64,000 bases of DNA, from NCBI RefSeq assembly GCF_029910215.1, contig NZ_CP110395.1, forward strand, positions 2,170,001 to 2,234,000. The letters run 5' to 3'. Every line of letters starts with the position of its first letter. Within the stretch, counting starts at the first letter, position 1. The notes below the pieces were generated by a model that was not told the DNA's origin, did no database searches, and was given only the letters and a program-made list of their open reading frames with translations. This DNA is from Paraburkholderia sp. D15. GTDB taxonomy: Bacteria > Pseudomonadota > Gammaproteobacteria > Burkholderiales > Burkholderiaceae. This document shows, in pieces, positions 42,790 to 52,071 of the stretch. Position numbers and translations under genes: made by a program.

Positions 42790-42812
42790 TAACGTAGCAT
42801 TTTGATACGTTA
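42790..42812. repeat. Inverted repeat upstream of the DinB-like gene
   Basis: TAACGTA (42790-42796) and TACGTTA (42806-42812), exact 7-base arms with a 9-base AT-rich spacer, 24 bases before the start of the next gene. A possible operator; no T run follows, so it is not a terminator. Confidence 0.5.
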
Positions 42813-42836
42813 CTACGACGAGCGGTTCCCTCCCCC

Positions 42837-43637
42837 ATGCACTCGCGCTTCGACCGGTTCAGAACCACGTCATTAGGCCAGCAGCTTGAGGCGCTGATCG
42901 ATTCGCCTCACCGCTACATCGAATTCGCGGCGCTCTCCCGCGTCGGCGTGGCCGCGATCGCGGCGCTCGCGGACGAACTCGCGCACAAGTTTCCGGAGCT
43001 CGAACAGGACACGACGGCACGGCAATTTTGCGGCGCGATGGTCGCGGAGGTGATGCGATCGCATAGCCACGAGGTCGTGCAGGCGCGCGGGCGTGTAGGC
43101 GGGACGCTCTTCAGCTATGGCGCGGTATTCAGCCCGTATCCGCAGCGCCTGTCGTTTGACGAGGTGATCGACGCCCTCCTGCCGGCGCCTCGCACACTCT
43201 GCGCCATCGTCTCGCGTATTCCGGCGGCGGCGTGGCGCCGGCGGCCGCGGGGGACCGGCTTCGCGCTCGTGGAGCATGCGTGCCATCTGCGCGATCTCGA
43301 CGCCGTGTTTGCCGGGAGAATCAAGTCGGTTCGCACGGCCACGCTGCCGATCATCGATTCCGTGGACGGCACCGCGCTCGCCGGCACGCTGAACTACCTC
43401 GATCAGGACCCGCTGGCTGCCGTCGAAGCGTTCCGGCATTCGAGGTCGCGTCTGTGCGCGTCGCTCAGAAGATTGCGGCCGGAACAGCTTGCGCGTTGCG
43501 GCCTGCGCGACGGTGTGCGGCGAATGACGCTCGAAGAACTCGTGCGCGAGTTGCTCGATCACGACCGGACGCACTGGCTGGAACTCGACGAGCTGGAAGA
43601 CGAATTGAAAAACACCGAAACGCGTTCAACACCATGA
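42837..43637 (+). CDS. DinB-like metal-dependent hydrolase-fold protein
   Basis: 266 residues. The C-terminal ~170 carry the DinB/YfiT-type four-helix pattern, with FALVEHACHLRDLDAVFAGR near residues 143-162 (His and Asp as metal ligands) and LVRELLDHDRTHWLEL near 238-253 as the second His motif. The N-terminal ~90 residues (HSRFDRFRTTSLGQQL, FAALSRVGVAAIAALADELAHKFPE) are a separate helical region that I do not recognise. Members act on thiols or are of unknown function. It overlaps the next gene by four bases (ATGA), so the pair is translationally coupled. Confidence 0.7.
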   Translation: MHSRFDRFRTTSLGQQLEALIDSPHRYIEFAALSRVGVAAIAALADELAHKFPELEQDTTARQFCGAMVAEVMRSHSHEVVQARGRVGGTLFSYGAVFSPYPQRLSFDEVIDALLPAPRTLCAIVSRIPAAAWRRRPRGTGFALVEHACHLRDLDAVFAGRIKSVRTATLPIIDSVDGTALAGTLNYLDQDPLAAVEAFRHSRSRLCASLRRLRPEQLARCGLRDGVRRMTLEELVRELLDHDRTHWLELDELEDELKNTETRSTP

Positions 43638-44377
43638 CCCACAACATGCAGGGCACTCCCCCGGTTATTTTTATTCACGGCTTCATCGGCACGTTCGAGC
43701 CGGTGCGATTCGAATCCGGGTACGCGTCGCCCGATCTGCTCGGCTATGGCGAGCATCGGTCCGTGCCCTTCGAACGGATTGCGTTGCCGGCGCAAGTCGA
43801 GCACCTTCGCGCGTTTATTGACCATCGTTTTGGCGCGGGGCCTGTCGATGTCGTCGGTCATTCGGTGGGCGGTGCGATCGCGATGTTGTTCGCTCACGCT
43901 TATCCGGAATACGTGCGCCGGATCGTGAACGTCGAGGGCAATTTCACGCTGGACGATGCGTTCTGGTCGGCTTCAGTGGGACGCATGACGCCGGGTGAAG
44001 CGTCCGCCATGCTCGACGGATTTCGCGCGGATCCGCTGGCGTGGTTGAGCGGCGGCGTCGCGGCCCCCGCGCCCGAGCTGCGCGAAACCGCGGCCCGCTG
44101 GCTCGATCATCAGCCGGCTACGACATTGCGCGCGATGGGACGATCGGTCGTCGCGACGACGGGCGACGCGGGTTATCCCGCTGCGCTCGCGGCCGTGTTT
44201 CAGCGCCATCCCGTGCATCTGATTTCCGGCGCGCTGTCGCTGGACGGCTGGCATGTGCCGGATTGGGCACTGGAACAATGCGCGAGCCATCAGACACTCG
44301 AAGGCTGCGGTCATCTGATGATGCTGGACAATCCCGTGGCGTTTTCGGCGGCCATCCGGCGGTGCCTGGACTTTTAA
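43634..44377 (+). CDS. Alpha/beta hydrolase
   Basis: 247 residues from the ATG at 43634, inside the previous stop (ATGA). PVIFIHGFIGT (oxyanion His-Gly), nucleophile elbow GHSVGGAI (Ser) and a late TLEGCGHLMM with the catalytic His define the family. There is no signal peptide, so it is cytoplasmic. Substrate unknown; coupling to a DinB-like protein suggests a shared small-molecule function. Confidence 0.85.
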   Translation: MTHNMQGTPPVIFIHGFIGTFEPVRFESGYASPDLLGYGEHRSVPFERIALPAQVEHLRAFIDHRFGAGPVDVVGHSVGGAIAMLFAHAYPEYVRRIVNVEGNFTLDDAFWSASVGRMTPGEASAMLDGFRADPLAWLSGGVAAPAPELRETAARWLDHQPATTLRAMGRSVVATTGDAGYPAALAAVFQRHPVHLISGALSLDGWHVPDWALEQCASHQTLEGCGHLMMLDNPVAFSAAIRRCLDF

Positions 44378-44416
44378 AAAAACGTAAATCGCCGTCCGGC
44401 GCGGGAGAGAACCGGC

Positions 44417-44446
44417 AAAAAAATCGGGGAATATCGCTATTCCCCG
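44417..44446 (-). terminator. Rho-independent terminator for the Ser-rich lipoprotein gene
   Basis: Perfect 9-base stem CGGGGAATA (44425-44433) / TATTCCCCG (44438-44446) with loop TCGC. On the minus strand it is followed by a run of T (the A run at 44417-44423). It lies 54 bases beyond the minus-strand stop at 44501 and could also limit read-through from the convergent hydrolase gene. Confidence 0.88.
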
Positions 44447-44500
44447 ACCGATTCACCTGATCCTGATTGATTGACAGCGCGCTTCGCGCTGAATTCGAGC

Positions 44501-45514
44501 TTACTTCTCGAACGAGCAATCCACGTTGAGAATACCGCCATACGACTGGTCGGTGAAAATCGATCCGGTCGTGGTCAACGGGTTATCGACGATCATCGAT
44601 TTCGGACGGCCCTTGCCATTGAAGTTGACCACGCGGGCAATCACGGTGGCGTAATCGCCATTGCGCAAAGCACCGAATCGCGCGAATTGATTCGGCGCAG
44701 TACGGCACATAATCTGAACCCGGGTCTGCACCATCGGCCCAATACCCAACAGCCCCGCATGCACTTCCGTGATATACGGAATGCTGAAAGACTTGGTGGC
44801 GCTGGCAATCTGCATATCGCCAAACAGCGACATACCGTCCGTGGGTCGCGACACGCGTCCGTCGATTCGATAAACCTTGCCGGCGTATTTCATCGTCACG
44901 TCGGTGGCATCGTTTTTATCGTGCAGATCCTGCGTGACCTGCTTCACCAGATCCAGCGCCTTGATGTCGATAATCTGGCCGGTGCCCAGTTTGTTTTGCG
45001 TGGCCGCCGCGACGCTCGCGCCCGCCGCATCCATGGTCACCTTGGCGATGACGTTACACATGCGGTCGCGCATCACGGCGGGGTCGACGATCTGGTCGCG
45101 CATGAGTTGCGCGATCAGCGTCAGGCGGCCCGAGCCCTTCATCGCACCGGCGATCATCGGATAATCATGTCCACCAGCCGGATCTTTAACGATCAGGGTG
45201 ACTTTGCCGAAAGTATTATCGACCTGATCCGAGCCGACCTGCATGCCCTGATCCATGGCGATTTTCTCGACCTGGCCAATTGCGCTGCGGACATCCAGAT
45301 TCTGGAATTTAACGAAAGTCGTGACCGTTGCGCCATTACGCGGATCGCCAGTGGTCGTGAAGTTGCGTCCGCATTCCGTGGACGCATACGAGGGCGGCGG
45401 CGCAGACGATGCCGAAGATGAGGAAGACGCCGAAGATGACGGAGACATATCGGCGCAGGCGGACAGCAGGCTGACGAACGCCAGCGATGCAATCAAAAAG
45501 AGCTTGGTTTTCAT
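44501..45514 (-). CDS. Ser-rich lipoprotein, unknown function
   Basis: 337 residues from the ATG at 45514. Lipoprotein signal MKTKLFLIASLAFVSLLSAC with lipobox LLSAC (Cys at residue 20), followed by a low-complexity linker of Ser/Ala/Pro (~residues 21-45) that would tether the folded domain away from the membrane. The folded part contains repeated beta segments (ATVTTFVKFQNLDVRSAIGQ, VTLIVKDPAGGHDYP, IARVVNFNGKGRP) and three Cys. No family recognised. A perfect terminator follows, so it is probably monocistronic. Confidence 0.75.
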   Translation of the reverse strand: MKTKLFLIASLAFVSLLSACADMSPSSSASSSSSASSAPPPSYASTECGRNFTTTGDPRNGATVTTFVKFQNLDVRSAIGQVEKIAMDQGMQVGSDQVDNTFGKVTLIVKDPAGGHDYPMIAGAMKGSGRLTLIAQLMRDQIVDPAVMRDRMCNVIAKVTMDAAGASVAAATQNKLGTGQIIDIKALDLVKQVTQDLHDKNDATDVTMKYAGKVYRIDGRVSRPTDGMSLFGDMQIASATKSFSIPYITEVHAGLLGIGPMVQTRVQIMCRTAPNQFARFGALRNGDYATVIARVVNFNGKGRPKSMIVDNPLTTTGSIFTDQSYGGILNVDCSFEK

Positions 45515-45936
45515 GGGAGTCGAGTGACGAATTTTTATCAATGCGGCACACAACGATCCGCCGCGCATTGTTAAATCGTTTTATGACGATGGGTTTTTAA
45601 AACTAGCGCACGATACCACAAGACAATCGGCGTTTGTATCGGGAGACAGGCGTGCGCGGAATAGCTTTCGTCAAGCTTGCGAATGCCGGTTTTACGGGGC
45701 GGTAAAGATTGCGGAATGCAATCCGGGGAAATCGGCAATTGTTAAATGCGGACCATTCGTACTGGTTTTAAAGCGGCCCGCATGAATTGCGCGTTACGGT
45801 ATTTAAAGGCTTTTTCAACACGGCCTATTGATGGCCATGCAAAGACGTTGCGGACCGGCGTGCCTGTTCGTCGATCGACGGGTTCATGGATCGACGCTCG
45901 GCACGACGGGTTGAATGACGGAGCAAGGCGAAGCGC
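45515..45936. other. Intergenic stretch, no gene recognised
   Basis: About 420 bases between the lipoprotein start and the end of the monooxygenase gene. Both flanking genes are on the minus strand, so it holds the lipoprotein promoter. Short frames here have poor composition. No repeat or RNA gene seen. Confidence 0.5.
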
Positions 45937-47295
45937 TCACCGGCCTCGCCGGAACGCCTCCGCCGCATGCCGCTCCGGCAACTGATCTGCTTCGCCGAAC
46001 AGCTTGCGCCGCAGCGTCCCCTCCGCATACGCGGTCTTGTACAGTCCACGATTCTGCAATTCCGGCACCACCAGGTCGATGAAGTCCTCGTAACTTTCAG
46101 GCACCACGGTACGGCTCAGATTGAATCCATCGACACCTGTCTCCTCGACCCAGCCCTGCAGTTCATCCGCCACCTGCGCCGCGCTGCCGACGATCGCTGG
46201 ATAACGGCCGCCCATCTCGAACATGTCCAGCAGCTTGCGGCGGGTCCAGCCGTGCTGTTTCGCGGTGCGGGTGGCCGATTCGATCGCGTTGCCCGGCTGG
46301 TAGTCCACCGGCTCGTCGAGGTCGTACTGCGCGTAGTCGATACCCGTGCTCGCCGCGAAATGCGCCAGCCCCGCTTCGCGGCTCGTGTACCGCAGATAGT
46401 CCGCGTATTTCTCGCGGGCTTCCCGCTCGGTGGCGCCGACCACCACCGCCGCGCCGGTAAAGACCTTCACGTCGTCCGGCCGGCGGCCGGCCTGCACCAG
46501 TTGCTCGCGCAACGTTCGCACGGTCTCGCGCGCGGCCTGGCGGTTCGGCGGCGAGATGAACACGCACTCGGCATGGCGCGCGGCGAAGCGCTGGCCACGC
46601 CCGGAACTGCCGGCCTGAAACAGTACCGGCGTGCGTTGCGGCGACGGCTCCGCGAGGTGATAACCGTCGACGTTGTAATAACGCCCCGCATGCTGCACGC
46701 GATGCACCTTCGACGGGTCCGCGTACACGCGCGCGGCCTTGTCGCGCCGCACCGCGCCCTGCTCCCAGCTGCCTTCCCACAGCTTGTACAGCACCTCCAG
46801 ATATTCATCCGCGCGCTCGTAGCGCTCGTCGTGCGGCAATTGCTCGCTGAGGCCCATCGCGCGCGCCGCGCTGTCCAGATAACCGGTGACGATGTTCCAG
46901 CCCACCCGCCCCTGCGTCAGATGATCCAGCGTCGAAAAACGCCGCGCCAGCAGATACGGTTGCTCGTAGGTCAGATTGACGGTGACGCCGAAACCAAGAT
47001 GCTGGGTGACGGCGGCCATTGCCGGGACCAGCAGCGTGGGATCGTTGACCGGCAACTGGATCGATTCGCGCAGCGTGGTGTCCACGTTGCGCTGATAGAC
47101 GTCGTAGACGCCGACGATGTCCGCGAGAAACAGCCCGTCGAACAGCCCCCGTTCCAGCGTGCGAGCGAGGTCGGTCCAGTACGGCAACAGCCGGTAATCG
47201 CTCGACGTATCGCGCGGATGCGTCCATAGCCCATGATTGATGTGACCCACGCAATTCATGTTGAACGCGTTGAGCAGAATCTGTTTGCTGGCCAT
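45937..47295 (-). CDS. NtaA/SnaA/DszA-family flavin monooxygenase, first copy
   Basis: 452 residues from the ATG at 47295, whose first base is also the last base of the upstream stop (TGATG), so it is translationally coupled to the SfnB-like gene before it. LLM fold: LLNAFNMNCVGHINHGLW at the start, LFLADIVGVYDVY, QGRVGWNIVTGYLDSAARAMG, PVLFQAGSSGRGQRFA and GVDGFNLSR near the end. It uses FMNH2 from a separate reductase. The group includes DszA (sulfone monooxygenase), and pairing with SfnB/DszC-type enzymes supports organosulfur oxidation. A second copy of this type lies at the window end. Confidence 0.88.
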   Translation of the reverse strand: MASKQILLNAFNMNCVGHINHGLWTHPRDTSSDYRLLPYWTDLARTLERGLFDGLFLADIVGVYDVYQRNVDTTLRESIQLPVNDPTLLVPAMAAVTQHLGFGVTVNLTYEQPYLLARRFSTLDHLTQGRVGWNIVTGYLDSAARAMGLSEQLPHDERYERADEYLEVLYKLWEGSWEQGAVRRDKAARVYADPSKVHRVQHAGRYYNVDGYHLAEPSPQRTPVLFQAGSSGRGQRFAARHAECVFISPPNRQAARETVRTLREQLVQAGRRPDDVKVFTGAAVVVGATEREAREKYADYLRYTSREAGLAHFAASTGIDYAQYDLDEPVDYQPGNAIESATRTAKQHGWTRRKLLDMFEMGGRYPAIVGSAAQVADELQGWVEETGVDGFNLSRTVVPESYEDFIDLVVPELQNRGLYKTAYAEGTLRRKLFGEADQLPERHAAEAFRRGR

Positions 47296-48566
47296 CACAA
47301 GGCTCCGTGCCGCGGCGGCAGTGTGTCGTTGAGGGTGTAGTTGCCCACGGCGTGATACTTCCAGCGCACCGGGTCGTGCAGCGTATGCGTGCGCGCATTG
47401 CGCCAGAAGCGGTCGAGGCCGAGACCGTCGAGCGTCGCGGCGGTGCCGGCGAGTTCGAAGAGCCGCGAGCCGGCGTCGAGCGACACGGTGGTGGTCAACG
47501 CGCGCGCTTCGGCCACCGCGATCGATGCCTGCGCCACCGAGCGCTCGTCGGGCCGCGCCTGAGCGGCATCGACAAAGCGTCCCGCGCGGCGCAGCAGGGC
47601 CTCGGCCGCGCGCAGCCGCGCCGCAAGGTCGCCGAACTGAACGATGGTCAACGGATCGTCGGCGGCGCGCTCGACCTTCGCGTCGATCCAGGGTCGCGAG
47701 CGCTCGCGCACGAAGGTGAGCGCGGCGTCGAACGCGCCGCGCGCCTGGCCCAGGTCGATCGCCGCGTGGATGATCTGCGCGAGCGGGCCGATCGTCGTCG
47801 GCCGTTCGAACGACACCTGAAACGGCACCACCCATTCGGGCTCGACGCGCACGTGTTCGAACTGCACCGAGCCGCTGCCGGTCACGCGCTGGCCGAAGCC
47901 GTCCCAGTCGTCGGTGATCGTGACGCCGGGCGTGTCGCGCGGCACGAACGCGAGATAGGTGATCTCGCGACCGGCCTCTTCCGCGACGACGAGCGTCGGA
48001 ATCCAATGGGCGTACAGCGCGCCGGTGCAATAGAACTTGCGGCCATCGATATGCCAGCCCGCCGCCGCGCGCGTGAGCCGCGTGCGGCGCTTGAAATCCT
48101 TGTGGCCGATTTCCGCGAGCGCATTGCCGAAACGTTCGCCGGCCAGCACGCGGCCGTAGAAAAAGCGCTGCTGCTCGACGCTGCCGCCCACGCGCAGCAC
48201 TTCGAGCGCGTAGAAATGATTCTGCGGAATCTGGCCGAGCGAGCCGTCGGCGGCGGCGATGGTCGCGGTGACTTCGGCGAGCGTGCCGTTGCGCACGCCC
48301 GCGCCACCGAATTCGCGCGGCACGGTGATGCCCCATAGCCCGCTCGCGACGAATGCGTCCAGTTCGGCCCACGGCAGACGTCGTTCGCGATCGCGCAATG
48401 CGGCCTCGGTGGCGAACGCGTTGGCGAGACGACGGGCGGCGAGCAACGCGTGAGCGTCGTCGGCGATCAACTCGGGCACGGCGGTTGGCGATTCGTGGTG
48501 CGCAGCGGGACTCGCCGCGATCGAAGGCAGGCTGTCGAGCAGCGCGGAGGAAAGATCAATCGCCAT
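47295..48566 (-). CDS. SfnB/DszC-family flavin monooxygenase A
   Basis: 423 residues, acyl-CoA dehydrogenase fold. ERRLPWAELDAFVASGLWGITVPREFGGAG (helical N domain), GQIPQNHFYALEVLR, WHIDGRKFYCTGALYAHWI (flavin/substrate strand of the SfnB group) and the C-terminal FWRNARTHTLHDPVRWKYHAVGNY hallmark of SfnB. These proteins are FMNH2- and oxygen-dependent monooxygenases used under sulfur starvation, not acyl-CoA dehydrogenases. It starts three bases after the end of its paralogue and runs into the DszA-like gene, forming a three-gene operon. Confidence 0.87.
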   Translation of the reverse strand: MAIDLSSALLDSLPSIAASPAAHHESPTAVPELIADDAHALLAARRLANAFATEAALRDRERRLPWAELDAFVASGLWGITVPREFGGAGVRNGTLAEVTATIAAADGSLGQIPQNHFYALEVLRVGGSVEQQRFFYGRVLAGERFGNALAEIGHKDFKRRTRLTRAAAGWHIDGRKFYCTGALYAHWIPTLVVAEEAGREITYLAFVPRDTPGVTITDDWDGFGQRVTGSGSVQFEHVRVEPEWVVPFQVSFERPTTIGPLAQIIHAAIDLGQARGAFDAALTFVRERSRPWIDAKVERAADDPLTIVQFGDLAARLRAAEALLRRAGRFVDAAQARPDERSVAQASIAVAEARALTTTVSLDAGSRLFELAGTAATLDGLGLDRFWRNARTHTLHDPVRWKYHAVGNYTLNDTLPPRHGAL

Positions 48567-48569
48567 GGT

Positions 48570-49820
48570 TCAGTTCCACGAGTGACGCGCCGGAAGCACG
48601 TGATTCAGATGATAGTTGCCGAGCAGATGCAGTTTCCAGCGCACCGGGTCGTGCAGCGTGTGCGTGCGGGCGTTGCGCCAGTGACGATCGAGGTTGTGCG
48701 CGGCGCGCGTCGACGAGGAACCGGCCAGCTCGAACAGTTTTTCGCTGGCTTCGAGCGCGATGCGCGTGGTCAACACCTTCGCCTCGGCCACCGCGACCGA
48801 CGCGCGGGCGCTGGCCTCGGCATCGAGCGGCGCGGCCGCGAGTTCGTCGAGCGTGTGGCCGGTTTCGATCAGCACTTCATGCGCGGCGTGCAGATCGATC
48901 TGCAGACGGCCGACGTCGGCAATGATGTAGGGATCGTCGGTGGCGCGCTCCAGCCCGGAGTCCACCCACGGGCGCGCGCGTTCGCGCACGTAGGCAAGCG
49001 CATCGGCCACGGCGGCCTGCGCGATGCCTTGATCGATCGCCGCCTGAATCAGTTGCGACGTCGGGCCGTAGAGACCTGGGCGGTCGGCCAGTTGCCAGAT
49101 CGGCAAGACGTCGTCGGCATCGATGGGAACGTTGTCGAACACCACGCTGCCGCTCGCGGTGGTGCGCTGGCCGAACGAATGCCAGTCGTCGATCACGCTG
49201 AGGCCAGGCGCGTCGCGCGGCACCCAGACCTGCACGGCGCGGCCTTCGTCGTCGGTGGCGCGCGCCGGCACGCGGTGCGCGAACAAGGCGCCGGTCGAAT
49301 AGAAGCGTTGGCCGTCGAGACGCAGACCGTCGGGCGTCGAACGCAGCCGCGTGCTGCCTTGCAGGACCGTGGCCGCGGCGGCCGAGCGGCGTTCGGGGCC
49401 GGCATTGCCGAGACGCTGGCCCGCCAGCACTTCGCCGTAGAGCCGCGCTTTCTGCGCCGGCGTGCCGATCTCGCGCAGCACGCCGAGCACGCCGAAATGG
49501 TTTTGTGGAATCTGGCCGAGCGCGGGATCGGCCGCGCAAAGGTTCACGAACACGTCGGCGAGCGTCGCGAACGATACGTCGGCGCCGCCGTATTCGCGCG
49601 GCACGGTGATCGCGCCGAGGCCGCTGTTCGACCAGAGATCGAGTTCGGCCCAGGGCAGGCGCCGTTCGCGGTCGCGCACGGCGGCGTCTTCCGCGAAAAT
49701 CGCGGCGAGTTCAAGGGAGGCGGCGAGCGCGGCGGCATCGTCCGCGATTCTCGCCACGCGAGCGGGATCGGGACGTGCCGCGACGCGCGGCGCGGTAGTG
49801 TCGAGTTCGGGATTGGACAT
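48570..49820 (-). CDS. SfnB/DszC-family flavin monooxygenase B
   Basis: 416 residues from the ATG at 49820. It is a paralogue of the next gene: ERRLPWAELDLWSNSGLGAITVPREYGGA, GQIPQNHFGVLGVLRE, LRLDGQRFYSTGALFAH and the C-terminal HWRNARTHTLHDPVRWKLH are shared. It differs mainly in the middle (a PERRSAAAATVLQG segment replaces the usual IGHKD-type region, so the substrate pocket may have changed). First gene of the SfnB-SfnB-DszA-like operon; no flavin reductase is encoded beside it. Confidence 0.86.
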   Translation of the reverse strand: MSNPELDTTAPRVAARPDPARVARIADDAAALAASLELAAIFAEDAAVRDRERRLPWAELDLWSNSGLGAITVPREYGGADVSFATLADVFVNLCAADPALGQIPQNHFGVLGVLREIGTPAQKARLYGEVLAGQRLGNAGPERRSAAAATVLQGSTRLRSTPDGLRLDGQRFYSTGALFAHRVPARATDDEGRAVQVWVPRDAPGLSVIDDWHSFGQRTTASGSVVFDNVPIDADDVLPIWQLADRPGLYGPTSQLIQAAIDQGIAQAAVADALAYVRERARPWVDSGLERATDDPYIIADVGRLQIDLHAAHEVLIETGHTLDELAAAPLDAEASARASVAVAEAKVLTTRIALEASEKLFELAGSSSTRAAHNLDRHWRNARTHTLHDPVRWKLHLLGNYHLNHVLPARHSWN

Positions 49821-50132
49821 GATGGTTCTTGCGGATCGTGGAGACCTGGCCAGCGGCGCGCTTGCCGGCGTGTCGCCGACTCGCGACGGCGCAGCCGGCG
49901 CAGCGAACCAGCGAAGCGGCGCGCCACGCGAGACCACCTAAGGCCACATCAGGGCACACCAGGCCATGCGGCAGGCGCACCGCCGTGAACAGGTCAATCG
50001 GCTATTGAACCAGCAGGCGAAGTCCACGCCTACCATCGAATTGGAACTTGCTTATGACGCGCTTCGATTTGCGGCCCGCATCGCGTGGCGGACAGACGTC
50101 AACACGCGAGCGGGATGCGTCGAACTTCTACC
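49821..50132. other. Upstream region of the SfnB-like operon
   Basis: About 310 bases between the operon start and the small winged-helix gene, both on the minus strand. It presumably carries the operon promoter. No repeat, RNA gene or clear operator was recognised. Confidence 0.45.
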
Positions 50133-50468
50133 TCAACGACGCGCCAGCATCGCCAGCGACCGATGCACGTCGAGTTGCCGGTCGTAGCCCGCGAGCGTAC
50201 CGTCGATGCGGCGCGTAAGCGGCGGCGTGGCGACGGTGGTGATATCGGCGAGCACCTGGGTCGCCGGAATCGGCTTCGCGCCGGCGAGGCAATAGCCGGT
50301 ATCGCGCCGTGCATTGATGCACGAACGCACCTTGCCGCTCGCGATCAAGGTAGCGAGCGCGGCGTCGATCGCGGTTTCGGACACGCCGAACAGACGGGCA
50401 AACGTGCCCGCCGTGTAGACGCGGTTGTGGCGCATTTTCAGCATCAGGCTATCGATCAGTGGATCCAT
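50133..50468 (-). CDS. Small winged-helix-like protein
   Basis: 111 residues. The first ~65 look like a winged helix: LMLKMRHNRVYTAGTFARLFGVSETAIDAALATLIASGKVRSC, with a recognition-helix-like segment and a wing ending TGYCLAG. The remainder is a short helical tail. It could be a DNA-binding regulator, but there is no ligand domain. Its stop is ~310 bases before the SfnB-like operon start on the same strand. Confidence 0.65.
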   Translation of the reverse strand: MDPLIDSLMLKMRHNRVYTAGTFARLFGVSETAIDAALATLIASGKVRSCINARRDTGYCLAGAKPIPATQVLADITTVATPPLTRRIDGTLAGYDRQLDVHRSLAMLARR

Positions 50469-50578
50469 GCTCGCAGAACTCGAAGAGAAGTTCCCGCCAA
50501 GGTTAGCGGCTGCGGCGCGAAACGCGAACCAAGCAAATCAGGGTTAGATATGCGGCCATTCGCGATAACAAAGCCACG

Positions 50579-51115
50579 CTACAGCAGCCCCGCGTAATGC
50601 AACGCGACGAACAACGCGGCGCCGCCGGCGATCAGCAGGATCGCGTTGATCCGCGTGTACATCACCAGCGCGGTTGCGCCCGCCGCCGTGGCCCACGCGA
50701 ACCAGCCGCCGTCGAGTTCCTTGATCAGCACGTAGACGGCGGCGAGAATCAAGCCCGCGGCGACCGGCCGCAAACCGGCCTGCAAGGCATTCAGCGAACG
50801 CGCACCTTCGTGCCGCTTCCACAGATGCACCACGCCGACCATCAGGAACGCGGTGGGTCCGAACAGCGCGAGCGTCGCGATCAACGCGCCGGCGAAACCG
50901 CCCACCTGCCAGCCGATCAAGGTCGCGAGCAGCGAAGCCGGGCCCGGTGCGAGCCGCGCGATCGCGAAGTCGCTGAGGAACTGCGCGTGCGTCATCCAGT
51001 GATGCACGTCGACCACCTGCCGCTGCACTTCGGCGATGATGCCCTGCCCGCCGCCGACCGTGACGATCGAAAGCGGCGCGAAGACGGTGAAGAGTGCGAT
51101 GAGCGATCTGGACAC
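50579..51115 (-). CDS. chrA: ChrA-family chromate transporter, second half-protein
   Basis: 178 residues from a GTG at 51115. Single CHR domain: SIVTVGGGQGIIAEVQRQ (N-terminal motif with the family Gly-Gly-Gly), RLAPGPASLLATLIGWQVGG, and several hydrophobic helices. Two short CHR proteins encoded side by side form a heterodimer equivalent to one full-length ChrA. It lies 48 bases after the other half on the same strand. Members export chromate in exchange; sulfate-related anions are an alternative given the surrounding sulfur genes, but that is inference. Confidence 0.85.
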   Translation of the reverse strand: MSRSLIALFTVFAPLSIVTVGGGQGIIAEVQRQVVDVHHWMTHAQFLSDFAIARLAPGPASLLATLIGWQVGGFAGALIATLALFGPTAFLMVGVVHLWKRHEGARSLNALQAGLRPVAAGLILAAVYVLIKELDGGWFAWATAAGATALVMYTRINAILLIAGGAALFVALHYAGLL

Positions 51116-51162
51116 GAAAGAGTCTCGCCGGAATGGGTGAAGGGGCGAAGCCGGAAACCGCG

Positions 51163-51852
51163 TTAACGCGGAGGCGCCGTGCGAACATATTCGTAGCCGA
51201 CGCTGATGGCCCCCGCGATCAGCACGGTCCACACCAGCGACACACGAAACAGCGCAGCGGCCGCGAAGGTCGCGACGAACACGAGATACGGAAAAAACCG
51301 CCGCGGCAAACGCCGCGCGGCGGTGATCGCCATGCTGAGCGACAGACCGATCGCGGCGGCCGCCGCGCCCGCGAGCGCGACGCGCGTGAGCGGCAGATAG
51401 GCGATCGCCGCGAAGAACACGCCGAGCAGCACGATCGTCACGGCCGGCGGAAACACGATCCCGCAAAAGCCCGCGACCGCGCCGCGCCAGCCGAGCAGCC
51501 GGTAGCCGATCCAGATCGCGAGGTTCTTCACGTTGACGCCCGGCAACGCCTGCGACAACGCGAGACCGTCGAGAAAGTCTTCTTCGCTGATCCAGCGACG
51601 CTCCTGCACGAACTCGCGCATGAACCAGCCGCTCAGGCCGCCGCCGAAACTCGTCAAGCCGATGCGGGAAAAAATCAGGAACAGCCCGAGCGTGCTGACC
51701 TCGCCGGGCGCCGGCGCATAGCGCGATTCGGCTGCGGCCTGGGCATCCACGTCGGCATGCGCGCGTGGCGCGGCGGGTTCGTCCGCCGGCTGCCTGTCGG
51801 TCCCTTTGACCAAGGTCTTCTCCTCACGCGTTCTGGCAAACACGTTCTGCAA
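51163..51852 (-). CDS. chrA: ChrA-family chromate transporter, first half-protein
   Basis: 229 residues. A hydrophilic ~48-residue N-terminal extension is followed by one CHR domain: FLIFSRIGLTSFGGGLSGW, WISEEDFLDGLALSQALPGVN (both diagnostic) and VKNLAIWIGYRLLGW, then three further hydrophobic segments. It works with the neighbouring half as a split transporter. Confidence 0.85.
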   Translation of the reverse strand: MQNVFARTREEKTLVKGTDRQPADEPAAPRAHADVDAQAAAESRYAPAPGEVSTLGLFLIFSRIGLTSFGGGLSGWFMREFVQERRWISEEDFLDGLALSQALPGVNVKNLAIWIGYRLLGWRGAVAGFCGIVFPPAVTIVLLGVFFAAIAYLPLTRVALAGAAAAAIGLSLSMAITAARRLPRRFFPYLVFVATFAAAALFRVSLVWTVLIAGAISVGYEYVRTAPPR

Positions 51853-52071
51853 GGCGAGTGAAAGTTGTGCGCCCTTGCCTCCCGGCGGCGCCTGAAGAAT
51901 GATAGCCGTAACGACATGTGGATCGGCAAGCGGAAAGCGGATTTAGGCGCGGGGTTGGCCGGGCCGTTAAAATCGCGGGCATGGAGATTCATCGACGGAT
52001 CATCGCCGTTGAATCGCGCGAACGCGCTGCGTCGAGCGTCAATCCTGTTCATTCATCTGGAGATCGAAGTC

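Noticed and set aside
47296..48372. N-terminal extension of the first DszA-like gene
   Set aside because: It overlaps the SfnB-like gene on the same strand in another frame; the ATG at 47295 starts the conserved domain.
49821..50132. Sigma-54 promoter for the SfnB-like operon
   Set aside because: I could not find a convincing -24/-12 GG-N10-GC element, and there is no sigma-54 activator gene nearby.
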